Origin: HKCCE3408 sp038530555
Lineage (GTDB): Bacteria > Pseudomonadota > Alphaproteobacteria > Rhodobacterales > Rhodobacteraceae
Reading direction: 5' to 3'
NCBI GenBank assembly: GCA_038530555.1
Contig: JBCBCN010000007.1
Span: 124,001-188,000, forward strand
Length of the DNA: 64,000 nt
Part shown: positions 1 through 8,752 of the stretch, in pieces
Numbering within the stretch: the stretch's first letter is position 1
How the letters are laid out: the number at the start of each line of letters is the position of its first letter
The notes under the pieces: generated by a model
The model's database searches: none
The model's input: the letters and a program-made list of their open reading frames with translations, nothing else
Told to the model about the DNA's origin: nothing
Made by a program: the position numbers and the translations under genes

Positions 1-1133
1 TCCTCGCCGTCTTCGACCTCGACCCCGTTGGCGCGTAGCCCCCGCGCCATGGCCTCGATCCGGTCGCTTTCCTTGACCCGAAGCTCTTTGACACCGCGCA
101 TGGTGGTCGCGCCTTGGGCATTGGCCGCGACAACCGACAGGACCGGGTATTCGTCGATCATCGAGGCGGCGCGGTCGGGCGGCACCTCGACGCCGCGCAT
201 CTCGGGCGAGAACCGCGCGCGCAGATCGGCCACAGGCTCCCCGCCTTCCTCACGGCGATTCTCGAAACTCAGATCGGCGCCCATCTCGACAAGGGTCGTA
301 TAAAGCCCTGCGCGCGACGGGTTGAGACCGATACCGGGCACCAGGACGTCCGAACCTTCGGTGATCAGGGCCGCGCAAACCGGGAAGGCCGCCGAGGATG
401 GATCACAAGGCACAGAGATGCTTTGCGCCGTCAGTTCCGGCTGTCCGGTCAGCGTGATCACCCGGCCTTCATTCGTCACTTCGGTAGTGATCTCGGCGCC
501 AAACCCCGCGAGCATTCGCTCGGTATGATCGCGCGTTGCCTCCCGCTCAATGACGATTGTCTGGCCCGGCGCGTTGAGCCCCGAGAGCAGGACCGCCGAT
601 TTCACCTGCGCCGAAGGGACCGGCACCTCGTAGCGCACCGGCACCGGCTCTGCCGCGCCTAGGATCGTCATGGGCAGGCGCCCGCCCGAGCGCCCAAAGC
701 TCTGCGCGCCAAAAAGCGCCAGGGGGTCGGTCACCCGCGCCATGGGACGGCCGTTGAGGCTTGCGTCGCCGGTGAAGGTCGCGGTGATTGGCATGGTGGC
801 CATCGCGCCCATGATCAGGCGCACACCAGTGCCTGAATTGCCGCAATCGATCACTGTTTCAGGCTCGGCAAAGCCTCCCGTGCCCACGCCGTGCACGCTC
901 CACTCCCCAGACCCGTGGCGCGTGACCTCGGCCCCGAAGGCGCGCATCGCTTTGCCGGTATCCAAGACGTCCTGACCTTCCAGAAGGCCGGTGATGCGCG
1001 TCTCCCCCACGCTCAGCGCGCCGAGGATCAGCGCACGGTGGCTGACGGATTTGTCACCAGGCACGCGAGCGGTGCCGGTCAGCGGTCCCGCCCGGTGGGC
1101 GGTCATGGGGATCGGGGCGCCGTGCGACGACAT
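1..1133 (-). CDS. aroA: 3-phosphoshikimate 1-carboxyvinyltransferase (EPSP synthase), C-terminus cut by window edge
   Basis: Transfers enolpyruvate from PEP to shikimate-3-phosphate in the cytoplasmic shikimate pathway to aromatic amino acids. About 377 codons are visible, and roughly the last 70 residues of a normal-length enzyme lie beyond base 1. The start codon is ATG at 1133. Near the N-terminus I read PGDKSVSHRAL (residues about 25-35, the substrate-binding Lys/Ser/Arg segment) and CGNSGTGVRL (about 97-106). Close to the edge is ELRVKESDRI, the conserved C-terminal-domain segment. The wording of these motifs is closest to the alphaproteobacterial class of the enzyme. The gene follows trmB on the same strand after about 90 bases with no obvious terminator, so it may be the distal gene of the lnt-metK-trmB run. 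Confidence 0.96.
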   Translation of the reverse strand, partial: MSSHGAPIPMTAHRAGPLTGTARVPGDKSVSHRALILGALSVGETRITGLLEGQDVLDTGKAMRAFGAEVTRHGSGEWSVHGVGTGGFAEPETVIDCGNSGTGVRLIMGAMATMPITATFTGDASLNGRPMARVTDPLALFGAQSFGRSGGRLPMTILGAAEPVPVRYEVPVPSAQVKSAVLLSGLNAPGQTIVIEREATRDHTERMLAGFGAEITTEVTNEGRVITLTGQPELTAQSISVPCDPSSAAFPVCAALITEGSDVLVPGIGLNPSRAGLYTTLVEMGADLSFENRREEGGEPVADLRARFSPEMRGVEVPPDRAASMIDEYPVLSVVAANAQGATTMRGVKELRVKESDRIEAMARGLRANGVEVEDGE

Positions 1134-1226
1134 AGGGCTCAGACCTCAAACTCGGATGGTTCGGCGCGGTGATAGCGGCCGGGCGGCGGAAGGTCTAGCG
1201 ACAGCCAGGCCAGCGCGCGAACAATC

Positions 1227-1937
1227 TCACGCGCCCACCCCGTCGCGCCGAAAGGTGAGGTAATGCGGCACCCGCCCCTCACGTAGCGCCTTTTGCTCAT
1301 AGCGCGTCGACAGCCAATCGGCCCAGGGCCTGCGCCAATCCTCAGCCCCTTCCGCCAGCCAGGTAAAGCCGTGGCGCGGCACTTCTTCGAGCGTTTGACG
1401 CACATAATCGGGAATATCCGTCGCCACCCGGAACTCCGCTCCAGGGCGCAGGACCCGGGCGAGCGGCGCCAGATGCTCGGGCGTGACAAAGCGGCGGCGA
1501 TGGTGGCGCGCCTTGGGCCAGGGATCGGGATAGAGCAAGAACGCCTTGGCGATCGAGGCCTCAGGCAGCACGTCGAAAAGGTCGCGGACATCCCCGGGAT
1601 GGATGCGTAGGCTTGTGGCCCCGGCTTGGCGGATCTTGCCTAACAGCATCGCGACACCGTTGATGTAGGGTTCAGCGCCGATGACACCCACGCCGGGGTT
1701 CTGCGCGGCCTGGTGCACCATATGCTCCCCCCCGCCAAAGCCGATTTCGAGCCAGACATCGCGGCCCGCAAAGAGCGCAGCCAGATCCAGCGGCGCGCGG
1801 CTCGGGTTCTCTTCCCAACTGACCGGCCCTGGGGAAAGCGCGGCGAGATCCTCGGCCAGATACGCCTCCTGGCTGGCGCGAAGATGCTTGCCCCGGCGGC
1901 GGCCGTAGAAGTTGCGATGCGGGCGTGTTTCAGACAT
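1227..1937 (-). CDS. trmB: tRNA (guanine-N7-)-methyltransferase
   Basis: A SAM-dependent enzyme that makes m7G46 in the variable loop of tRNAs. The 236-residue length is normal for the family. Visible motifs are the Arg/Lys-rich N-terminus (FYGRRRGKHLRASQ), the SAM-binding loop EIGFGGGEH (about residues 61-69), and the TrmB signature LLYPDPWPKARHHRRRF in the middle. The gene lies 49 bases after metK on the same strand, so the enzyme making SAM and one using it are probably co-transcribed. Upstream control through the metK riboswitch acts mainly on metK translation, so an effect on trmB would be indirect. The start ATG at 1937 opens directly on the conserved N-terminal segment. Confidence 0.96.
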   Translation of the reverse strand: MSETRPHRNFYGRRRGKHLRASQEAYLAEDLAALSPGPVSWEENPSRAPLDLAALFAGRDVWLEIGFGGGEHMVHQAAQNPGVGVIGAEPYINGVAMLLGKIRQAGATSLRIHPGDVRDLFDVLPEASIAKAFLLYPDPWPKARHHRRRFVTPEHLAPLARVLRPGAEFRVATDIPDYVRQTLEEVPRHGFTWLAEGAEDWRRPWADWLSTRYEQKALREGRVPHYLTFRRDGVGA

Positions 1938-1986
1938 GTCGCGGGCCTAGCGCCACCATGGGGCGGCGGCAAGCATGCCTTGCGTC

Positions 1987-3168
1987 CTAGACCGCGCCTT
2001 TGAGCGGCTCGACCAGGTCGGTCTTTTCCCAGCTGAACCCGCCATCCTCATCGGGCTTGCGGCCGAAATGGCCATAGGCCGCCGTGCGCTGATAAATCGG
2101 CTTGTTGAGGCCCAGATGGGTGCGGATGCCGCGCGGGGTCAGGTCCATGACCTGGCCGATCGCGGCCTCGATCGCGGTCTCCTCGACCTGACCGGTGCCG
2201 TGGGTGTTGGCGTAAATCGACAGGGGCTGTGACACTCCGATGGCATAGCTCAGCTGGATCGTGCATTTGCTCGCCAGGCCGGAGGCTACGACATTCTTGG
2301 CGAGATACCGCGCCGCATAGGCCGCCGAACGGTCCACCTTGGTGGGGTCTTTGCCCGAGAACGCGCCACCGCCATGGGGGGCCGCACCGCCATAGGTGTC
2401 CACGATGATTTTGCGTCCGGTGAGGCCCGCATCCCCGTCAGGGCCACCGATCACGAAAGTCCCCGTCGGGTTCACGTGCCAGATGGTGTTCTCCGACAAC
2501 CACCCCTCGGGCAGGGTCTCGCGGATATAGGGCTCCACGATGGCGCGTATGTCGTCGGAGGTTTGATCCTCACTTTCGTGCTGTGTCGAGAGAACGATCG
2601 AGGTCACTTCGACCGGGCGGCCACCCTCATAGCGCAGGGTCAGCTGCGATTTGGCATCGGGCCTCAGACTGGGCGCCTCACCTGATTTGCGCGCCTCGGC
2701 CAGGCGGCGCAGGATCGCATGCGAATACTGGATCGGAGCGGGCATGAGATCTGGCGTTTCATCGACGGCAAAGCCGAACATAATGCCCTGATCGCCCGCG
2801 CCCTCATCCTTGTTGTCCGCTGCATCGACGCCCTGGGCGATATGGGCCGATTGCTCATGCAGGAAGTTCAGGATGTGGCAGGTGTTCCAATGAAACTTAT
2901 CCTGTTCATAGCCGATATCGCGGATGCAATTGCGCGCGATCTCACCGATCCGGCCCATATAGGTGTTGAGCCGTTCCTTATCGCTCAGCCCCACTTCGCC
3001 GCCGATCACCACCATGCCGGTCGTGGCCATGGTTTCGCAGGCAACCCTGGCCTCAGGCTCTTCGGCGATGAAGGCGTCCAGGACCGCGTCGGAAATCCGA
3101 TCACACACCTTGTCGGGATGCCCCTCTGACACGGATTCAGAGGTGAACAAATAGTCTTTGCGGGCCAT
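1987..3168 (-). CDS. metK: S-adenosylmethionine synthetase
   Basis: Makes SAM from methionine and ATP in the cytoplasm. The frame is open further upstream, but the true start is ATG at 3168. It begins MARKDYLFTSESVSEGHPDK and is preceded by GGAG eight bases upstream, which is also the regulated ribosome site of the riboswitch. The product has 393 residues, normal for MetK. Visible motifs are GHPDKVCD (ATP/methionine site), GAGDQGIMFGFA, and GGGAFSGKDPTKVDRS (phosphate-binding loop). The C-terminus ends EPLKGAV. It lies between lnt (upstream) and trmB (downstream) on one strand. Translation is expected to fall when SAM or SAH accumulates, because the ligand-bound RNA sequesters the ribosome site. 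Confidence 0.98.
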   Translation of the reverse strand: MARKDYLFTSESVSEGHPDKVCDRISDAVLDAFIAEEPEARVACETMATTGMVVIGGEVGLSDKERLNTYMGRIGEIARNCIRDIGYEQDKFHWNTCHILNFLHEQSAHIAQGVDAADNKDEGAGDQGIMFGFAVDETPDLMPAPIQYSHAILRRLAEARKSGEAPSLRPDAKSQLTLRYEGGRPVEVTSIVLSTQHESEDQTSDDIRAIVEPYIRETLPEGWLSENTIWHVNPTGTFVIGGPDGDAGLTGRKIIVDTYGGAAPHGGGAFSGKDPTKVDRSAAYAARYLAKNVVASGLASKCTIQLSYAIGVSQPLSIYANTHGTGQVEETAIEAAIGQVMDLTPRGIRTHLGLNKPIYQRTAAYGHFGRKPDEDGGFSWEKTDLVEPLKGAV

Positions 3169-3173
3169 GGGAA

Positions 3174-3220
3174 GCGCTCCATTGATTATCGTTCCGCCAC
3201 GCCAGGAAGCCGTTGTGGCA
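3174..3220 (-). promoter_or_regulatory. SAM/SAH riboswitch controlling metK
   Basis: Read on the minus strand, the RNA has a short stem (TGCCAC / GTGGCG) enclosing AACGGCTTCCTGGC, then an A-rich linker, then AATGGAGCG just before the metK start. The loop sequence and the GGAG-containing 3' arm match the published SAM/SAH riboswitch consensus. In that class the loop pairs with the ribosome-binding site to form an H-type pseudoknot when SAM or SAH is bound. It sits entirely between the lnt stop and the metK ATG. The class is known from Rhodobacterales upstream of metK, so this is also the best taxonomic marker in the window. Confidence 0.93.
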
Positions 3221-3257
3221 GTATTGCCCGTGGGCTTATGCCGCCCAATTGGGCAGG

Positions 3258-4787
3258 TCAATGGCGCTTTGCTAGGCCCGCCATGCGGCCACGCAAAACC
3301 CCGCCGATCAGCAGGAGGGCGAGGGCGGCCAGCGCGGGCCAATCGCCTGTCCGGGAATAGGGCGTCGCGGGGAGCGCTGCGGGCAGGTGCACGTCGAGAT
3401 AGCCGGTCTCGCCCAGGGCCAGTGCGGCCTGGATTTGGCCCCGCGGATCAATCACCGCCGAGACGCCGGTATTGGCCGCGCGCAGGACCGGCAGGCCCTG
3501 TTCGGCGGCCCGCAGCCGCGCGAGCGCCAGATGCTGAAACGGACCGGAGAAGCCGCCGAACCAAGCATCATTGGTGAGATGGATCAGCCAATCGGGCCGC
3601 TCGATCTGTCGGACATATTGCGGGAAAATCGCTTCATAGCAGATCATCACCATGCCTTGTCCGATGCCTTCTCCGAACGCGATCGTCTGCGGCCCCTCCC
3701 CCGCGGCAAAGCCTCCGCCGATGATATCGGCCAGGCCGTCGATGCCCAGCGCAGCGGTAAGTTGGCCCAGCGGGATATACTCGCCGAACGGCACCAGGTG
3801 GTGCTTTTCGACCCGGGCCAGAACCTCCCCCTCCCCGCCCAGAAGGGCCGCGAGATTGCGCGCGCCCTGCGCGTCGATGTCCTGGGCACCAACCAGAACG
3901 GGCGTGCCGCCCGAGGCCAGGGCGATGGACGTGCGGCTGATCTCGGATCGCGAAAGCAGCTCCGGCAGGGAGGTTTCGGGCCAGACGATAAGCTCCGGTC
4001 CCAGCTCTGCCTCTGGCGCAGCGGCCGTCATATCGATGGCGCGCTGGAAGAAGACGGGCATCCAATCGAGATCCCATTTTAGATCCTGAGGGGCGTTGGG
4101 TTGGATCAGCCGGACAATGGGTCGTGCGGGATCGGGTGGCTCGGCCACCGGCCCGGGCAAGAAGGGCGCCCAGAGGCCGACCACCAGGAAGGAGGCGATC
4201 ACCGCACCGCGCAGGCTTTGCGCCAATACCGCCAGACACGCCGCGACCAGCAGCACGAACAGTGTCATGCCGTGGGGACCTATCCAGGGTGCGAGCGCGA
4301 GATAGCGCGTGTCGATCAGGATATGGCCGGGATGGGCCCAGGGAAATCCGGTGAAAAAACTGGCGCGCGCGACCTCAGCCGCCGTCAGCGCCGTGGCGAG
4401 GACAAGGCCACGCGACGTCGCGCCCTGGGGCAGCACCTTGAGGATGGCAGCGACAAAGACTGTCCAAAACAGCGCCATTCCCGACGCGATCAGGATCAGC
4501 GCGAAGGGCGCCATCCAGCCGTGGCGCGCGATATCGACGAGAAACGGCTCAACGATCCAGTGCAAGGCCACGCCGAAATAGGCCGTCCCACTCCAGAAGA
4601 TCACACTGAGGACGGCGCGGCCCCGGCTCTCCCGATAGGCGAGCCAGAGCAGGCCGGCAAAGCCGATGAGAGATAGGGGCAGAAGATCGAAGGGCGCCTG
4701 CCCCAAAGCCGCCGCCGCACCGACAAGCAGGGCAAGCCCCGTCCGGCGCAATCTGGACGTCGCAGAAGCACTGGCTTGCGCGGTCAC
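3258..4787 (-). CDS. lnt: apolipoprotein N-acyltransferase
   Basis: Adds the third acyl chain to the N-terminal cysteine of lipoproteins in the inner membrane. An N-terminal block of hydrophobic segments (from LALLVGAAAAL to about residue 190 of the open frame) is followed by a nitrilase-like periplasmic domain. The nitrilase triad is visible: Glu in IVWPETSLPEL, Lys in RVEKHHLVPFGEY and Cys in VMICYEAIFPQ. The last segment (WPALAALALLLIGGVL) is a C-terminal helix. The frame is open to 4865, but that would overlap corC and add a poor leader. GTG at 4787 gives 509 residues, close to the E. coli enzyme, although its ribosome site is weak. Start uncertain, function firm. Confidence 0.94.
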   Translation of the reverse strand: MTAQASASATSRLRRTGLALLVGAAAALGQAPFDLLPLSLIGFAGLLWLAYRESRGRAVLSVIFWSGTAYFGVALHWIVEPFLVDIARHGWMAPFALILIASGMALFWTVFVAAILKVLPQGATSRGLVLATALTAAEVARASFFTGFPWAHPGHILIDTRYLALAPWIGPHGMTLFVLLVAACLAVLAQSLRGAVIASFLVVGLWAPFLPGPVAEPPDPARPIVRLIQPNAPQDLKWDLDWMPVFFQRAIDMTAAAPEAELGPELIVWPETSLPELLSRSEISRTSIALASGGTPVLVGAQDIDAQGARNLAALLGGEGEVLARVEKHHLVPFGEYIPLGQLTAALGIDGLADIIGGGFAAGEGPQTIAFGEGIGQGMVMICYEAIFPQYVRQIERPDWLIHLTNDAWFGGFSGPFQHLALARLRAAEQGLPVLRAANTGVSAVIDPRGQIQAALALGETGYLDVHLPAALPATPYSRTGDWPALAALALLLIGGVLRGRMAGLAKRH

Positions 4788-4803
4788 CCTCGGTGTCGTC
4801 CGC

Positions 4804-5727
4804 TCATGCCTCGCCCGATTTCGGCAAACGCAGACGCAAACGCTTGATCCGCCGCGCATCGGCATCGACCACTTCGAACTCCGCGCCCGAGGGATGCGGG
4901 ATCACCTCGCCGCGCGCGGGCACCCGGCCCGTCAGAACGAAGACCAGACCGCCCATGGAATCGATCTCCTCATCGGCATCGGCATCTGAGAGCAGGATCC
5001 CGGTCTCCGCCTCGAACTCGGCCAGGGGCGCGCGGGGAAAGACCAGGTAGCTGCCTGAGGCTTCGCGGGTCCAAAGCCGGTCCTCTTCGACATCGTGCTC
5101 ATCCTCAATCTCGCCGACCACCTGCTCGATGAGGTCTTCGATCGTCAGCAGGCCGTCGACCCCCCCATATTCGTCCACCACCAGGGCCATGTGCTTTCGC
5201 TCGGTCTGCATCTTTTGCAGCAGCACACCGATAGGCATGGAGGGCGGGGCATAAAGCAGGGGCCGCAGCATCGATGTCAGCTTGAAATCGGGCGCCTCGC
5301 CGTTGAACCCGTGGCGCAGCGAAAGGTCCTTCAGGTGGACCATGCCCAACGGGTTATCGAGCGTGTCATCATAAACCGGCAAGCGCGTATTCCCGCTTTC
5401 GCGGAAGACATGCACCAGATCCTTGAGCGAAATATCCGCAGGCACGGCCGTAATCTCCGCACGCGGGATCGAAACGTCTTCGACCCGCAGGCGCCTGAGC
5501 GCCGACAGGCCGACGACATGGCCGTTGGTCTTGTGCCGTGCTTCGGTCGCGACGAGGCCATCGCCCTGAGCTATGTCAGTCTCGGCTTGGCTGTTATCTG
5601 AGCCGAACAAACGGGCGAAAAATCCGCGCGGTTTGTCGTCTTGGCCCGATAGGTCCGGGCGTGAAGGTAAGGGGTCATCCTGCGCGCGTTGCGCCGCGCT
5701 AGAAGACGGGTCCGATGTCGAGCTCAT
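4804..5727 (-). CDS. corC: CBS-domain CorC/HlyC-family protein
   Basis: A soluble CorC-type protein of 307 residues, with an N-terminal linker, two CBS domains and a C-terminal CorC_HlyC domain. The N-terminal part of the first CBS domain is IPRAEITAVPADISLKDLVHVF and the second is around VDEYGGVDGLLTIEDLIEQVVGEIEDE, a hallmark of this family. The C-terminal part contains EEIDSMGGLVFVLTGRVPARGE. The family is linked to divalent cation efflux and lipoprotein biogenesis, but the exact role in alphaproteobacteria is not settled. I chose ATG 5727, which has AAGGAG immediately upstream, over GTG 5748. It lies between ybeY and lnt, the usual order in this group. Confidence 0.9.
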   Translation of the reverse strand: MSSTSDPSSSAAQRAQDDPLPSRPDLSGQDDKPRGFFARLFGSDNSQAETDIAQGDGLVATEARHKTNGHVVGLSALRRLRVEDVSIPRAEITAVPADISLKDLVHVFRESGNTRLPVYDDTLDNPLGMVHLKDLSLRHGFNGEAPDFKLTSMLRPLLYAPPSMPIGVLLQKMQTERKHMALVVDEYGGVDGLLTIEDLIEQVVGEIEDEHDVEEDRLWTREASGSYLVFPRAPLAEFEAETGILLSDADADEEIDSMGGLVFVLTGRVPARGEVIPHPSGAEFEVVDADARRIKRLRLRLPKSGEA

Positions 5728-5771
5728 GGCTCCTTTTCCAAAATACACCGAGCTTTACCAAGCCCGTGGTC

Positions 5772-6263
5772 CTAATATGGGTCAGCAATGCCCAGTCTGG
5801 CAAGGATCCTTGTCTCAATCGATTGCATCAGCGCCGCATCGCCATCGCGCTCATGGTCATAGCCCAAAAGATGCAGCATGCCGTGGGCCAGCAGATGGCG
5901 CGTGTGATCGGCCATGGTTTTGCCCACCGCCTCGGCCTCTCGCGCGCAAGTGCCATGGGCGATGGCGATATCGCCAAGCTCAAATATCCCTTCGCCGCAA
6001 ACCGGTTTGGGCGGTGTCGCGCCGTCAAGCCGGGCGGGCACCTCGCGCGATGGCCAGGAGAGCACATTGGTGGGCGTCGACTTACCCAGAAACTCCGCGT
6101 TGAGGGTGGCGATCCGGTCATCGTCGCAGGCCAGCAGCGACAGCTCGAAATCGTCTGGATCAAGGCCCAAATGGCTCAGGACAAGGGGGCAAATCTCATC
6201 GGCCAGGTCCTCGATCCCCGATGTGAACCAGGCAAAATCCTCGATGAGAATATCGATTTCCAT
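5772..6263 (-). CDS. ybeY: endoribonuclease / rRNA maturation factor YbeY
   Basis: A metal-dependent RNase needed for 16S rRNA 3'-end processing and ribosome quality control. The 163-residue product carries the diagnostic zinc motif HGMLHLLGYDH, with the three His ligands near residues 127, 131 and 137. It also has the upstream NVLSWP and LGDIAIA segments typical of the family. Downstream on the same strand come corC (44 bases away), lnt and metK. In related genomes phoH is directly upstream. Here about 1.3 kb with two unrelated genes separates ybeY from phoH. Confidence 0.96.
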   Translation of the reverse strand: MEIDILIEDFAWFTSGIEDLADEICPLVLSHLGLDPDDFELSLLACDDDRIATLNAEFLGKSTPTNVLSWPSREVPARLDGATPPKPVCGEGIFELGDIAIAHGTCAREAEAVGKTMADHTRHLLAHGMLHLLGYDHERDGDAALMQSIETRILARLGIADPY

Positions 6264-6361
6264 AGGCCGAGTTTAGCGCAGTCGAGCGTAGGGGTTCCAG
6301 GTCCGATCAAACACGAGCAGCGGACGAGCGTATCGCGTAGGCGATAGATCCCGGCGGGTGT

Positions 6362-6934
6362 TCAGTAATTCGGCAGCCTTTCGCCCCGCGCCGAATAGCT
6401 GGTCAATTGCGCAACGCGCTTGGCCCGCGTCGCACCGCGTTTGGCACTGGCCAAATAGCGCAGGACGTTGCGGCGGTAGGAGGGCGCCGCCTGATCGAAC
6501 CAAGCCGAAGCCGCCGCCTGATCGAGGGCCGCGCGCAGATCATCGGGCACGACCAGATCGTCGATCGGATCGGAACTGTTCCACTGACCGCTCGCCCTTC
6601 CGGCCTCCATCGCGGCCATGCCCGGCGCCTGCATCCGCCCCTCGGCGATCAGCCGCTCGGCCCGGACCTTATAGCTGCGCGCCCAGGCCGTCTGCTGGCG
6701 CGGCGCGATCAGTTGCATCGTGCGGTCCTCATCGAGCTTGAGGCGTCGCCCGTCGATCCAGCCATAGGCCACCAGCGCGTCGAGCACCTCATCGCGTGAG
6801 ACGTATTTGTCCCGGTGCGCCGCCTTCCAGGTGGTCAGCCAGACGGAAGGCCCGGCATGGTTGGCCTCCAGCCAGGCCCACAAATCCTCGGCGCTGGCTA
6901 TCTCGATGCGGTCAATCTCTTGCGCGTCCGTCAT
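6362..6934 (-). CDS. YdeI/OmpD-associated family protein
   Basis: A 190-residue soluble protein. The sequence shows the family pattern: DLWAWLEANHAGPSVWLTTW near the N-terminus, the motif ALVAYGWIDGRR (residues about 52-63), then RTMQLIAPRQQTAWARSYK, and a C-terminal YdeI half with SYRRNVLRYLASAKRGATRAKRV. Members are widespread in bacteria. The name comes from a link to OmpD in Salmonella and to bacteriocin protection, and no enzymatic activity is established. It sits inside the otherwise conserved phoH-ybeY neighbourhood, which suggests insertion in this lineage. The roughly 100 bases between it and ybeY hold no convincing gene. Confidence 0.82.
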   Translation of the reverse strand: MTDAQEIDRIEIASAEDLWAWLEANHAGPSVWLTTWKAAHRDKYVSRDEVLDALVAYGWIDGRRLKLDEDRTMQLIAPRQQTAWARSYKVRAERLIAEGRMQAPGMAAMEAGRASGQWNSSDPIDDLVVPDDLRAALDQAAASAWFDQAAPSYRRNVLRYLASAKRGATRAKRVAQLTSYSARGERLPNY

Positions 6935-7135
6935 GGCCTGCGAGTTATCTCACCGCGCTTTTTGGTCAACAGGCGGCGCCCCGCTTTGGGATTGGGCCGC
7001 GTGATTGGGCACAGGGATTGCGCGCCAGGATTTATCGCGAATTTGCGCGAAATCGGCCGCGCGGCTTGCGCATTGTCGCCGCAAAGCCCTGACATTCAAC
7101 ATGAAACCGGCGGTACTATGAAACGGAGGGGCTTC

Positions 7136-7609
7136 ATGCCTGTTTCATCGACGACATTCACACAACGGCTCGGCCGCATCGAAGAGAACCGCAGCCTGCC
7201 CAATGGCGGGCAGGATGTGCCCGAGCTTCCCAAGCCGAAAAAGCGGCGCAAAATCCACCCATTTGCCGCGCTTTTGGCCCTGCCCATCGGAGTGGCCTTG
7301 GGCGCGGGCGCGGTTCTGGCGGCCGGTGTGATCAATGTGGCGCTGGTCGGTGATGGCCTAACCGAGGGCACGGTCCTGCCGCCCAGAATGACCTTGCTGG
7401 GCTATATTTTCGGCTTCGCGATGGTGTTTTTCACTGACAAAGTGCTGAATTTTGGCTCCTTCGGCAGCAGCGCGACTCTGGTAGGCTTTGTTGGCATGTG
7501 GCGGGGCGAGCATCTCCTGCTTGAACGTTTCCCTGAGCTTTGGATCACGATCTATACCGCCGACTACCTGCCCGCGGCGCTTGTCGCCCTGGCCGAAACG
7601 CCGACCTGA
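7136..7609 (+). CDS. small membrane protein of unknown function
   Basis: A 157-residue protein I do not recognise. ATG 7136 is chosen because GGAGG lies six bases upstream. An in-frame ATG at 7118 lacks such a site. The first 45 residues are soluble, with a basic patch (KPKKRRK). Two strong hydrophobic segments follow (FAALLALPIGVALGAGAVLAAGVINVALV and LLGYIFGFAMVFFTD), then a shorter third one around SATLVGFVGMW. The C-terminus (LWITIYTADYLPAALVALAE) could be a fourth. It runs convergent with phoH, their stops being four bases apart, and divergent from the YdeI-like gene. The 200-base upstream gap holds no promoter I would defend. Confidence 0.75.
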   Translation: MPVSSTTFTQRLGRIEENRSLPNGGQDVPELPKPKKRRKIHPFAALLALPIGVALGAGAVLAAGVINVALVGDGLTEGTVLPPRMTLLGYIFGFAMVFFTDKVLNFGSFGSSATLVGFVGMWRGEHLLLERFPELWITIYTADYLPAALVALAETPT

Positions 7610-7613
7610 GCCC

Positions 7614-8660
7614 TCAGCCCGCCTCCGGGTGCTTGGCCGAGGTCGCCTCATCGGCGTCATAGGCGTCGATGATTTTGGCCACCATCGGGTGACGCACGAC
7701 ATCCTTGGCCGTGAAATAGCTGAAATGAATGCCGTCGACGCCCGTAAGGATCCGCTCTGAGTCGCGCAGCCCCGAGGTCACACCGCGCGGCAGATCGACC
7801 TGGCTCCGGTCGCCCGTGATGACCATGCGGCTGCCCTGGCCCAGACGGGTGAGGAACATCTTCATCTGCATCACAGTGGCGTTCTGTGCCTCATCGAGGA
7901 CAATAAACGCATTCGACAGCGTCCGGCCCCGCATGAAGGCCAACGGCGCGATCTCGATGCGGTTATCCTCCATCAGCTTGGCCAGCTGCTTGCCCGGCAA
8001 AAAGTCGTTCAGCGCGTCATAGAGCGGCCGCATATAGGGATCCATCTTGTCCTTCTCGGTGCCCGGCAGAAAGCCCAGCCGCTCGCCGGCTTCCACGGCG
8101 GGGCGCGACAGGATGATCTTGTCGACATGACCGTTGACCATCTGGTTCACGGCCACCGCGACGGCAAGATAGGTCTTACCGGTGCCCGCAGGCCCGATGC
8201 CGAAGACCAGCTCATGGTCAAAGAGGCCGCGGACATATTCGTTCTGCGTCTGTGTGCGCGGCTCAATCGTGCGCTTTCGCGTGGCGATCTCGATCCGGTC
8301 GCCGCGAAACATCTCGATCTGATCGCCCTGGCGACTGCCGGTCTCAAGCGCGGAATTGCCCAGGCGCACGGCCGCGTCGATATCGCCCGGCTCGATCCCA
8401 CGACCCGCCTCGGCTCGGGCATATAGCTCGGCCAGAACTTCCCCGGCCCGCGCCCGCGCGTCACCATAAACCGCCAGAACATTGCCGCGGCGCAGGATCT
8501 GCACACCCAAAAGATGCTCGATCTGCGCGATATTACGGTCGAACTCACCGCATAGCTCGATCAGCAAGCGGTTGTCGGCAAACTCCAACAAAAGCTCATC
8601 GGGCGGCGCCGCCGGACCCGGCGCTGAGACCAAAATGGATTTTTGCGGATCGGTGCTCAT
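7614..8660 (-). CDS. phoH: PhoH family ATPase
   Basis: A P-loop ATPase of 348 residues. The Walker A motif GIGPAGTGKTYLA and Walker B FIVLDEAQNAT are intact, as are the PhoH-specific segments SRPAVEAGERLGFLPG and VITGDRSQVDLP. The N-terminal third (LIELCGEFDRNIAQIEHLLGV) is the usual KH-like extension of the YbeZ/PhoH branch. The E. coli relative YbeZ interacts with YbeY and is connected to ribosome and RNA metabolism. It follows miaB by 92 bases on the same strand, the common miaB-phoH order. Its 3' end converges on a small membrane-protein gene. Confidence 0.95.
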   Translation of the reverse strand: MSTDPQKSILVSAPGPAAPPDELLLEFADNRLLIELCGEFDRNIAQIEHLLGVQILRRGNVLAVYGDARARAGEVLAELYARAEAGRGIEPGDIDAAVRLGNSALETGSRQGDQIEMFRGDRIEIATRKRTIEPRTQTQNEYVRGLFDHELVFGIGPAGTGKTYLAVAVAVNQMVNGHVDKIILSRPAVEAGERLGFLPGTEKDKMDPYMRPLYDALNDFLPGKQLAKLMEDNRIEIAPLAFMRGRTLSNAFIVLDEAQNATVMQMKMFLTRLGQGSRMVITGDRSQVDLPRGVTSGLRDSERILTGVDGIHFSYFTAKDVVRHPMVAKIIDAYDADEATSAKHPEAG

Positions 8661-8752
8661 GCCTGCCGGTGCCCTCGCAAACTAAGTCTATGCAGCCAAG
8701 ATATAGCGTTGCACTGAGAGAGAGATAAGCTCAAGCCAAGGGGGCCGTTTTG

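Noticed and set aside
3243..3254. Palindrome GCCCAATTGGGC just after the lnt stop
   Set aside because: It is short, has no T tract and lies in the riboswitch leader. A terminator or operator role cannot be supported.
6264..6361. Short reading frame ending FDRTWNPYARLR before ybeY
   Set aside because: It overlaps the YdeI-like gene in another frame and has no ribosome site or similarity that I recognise.
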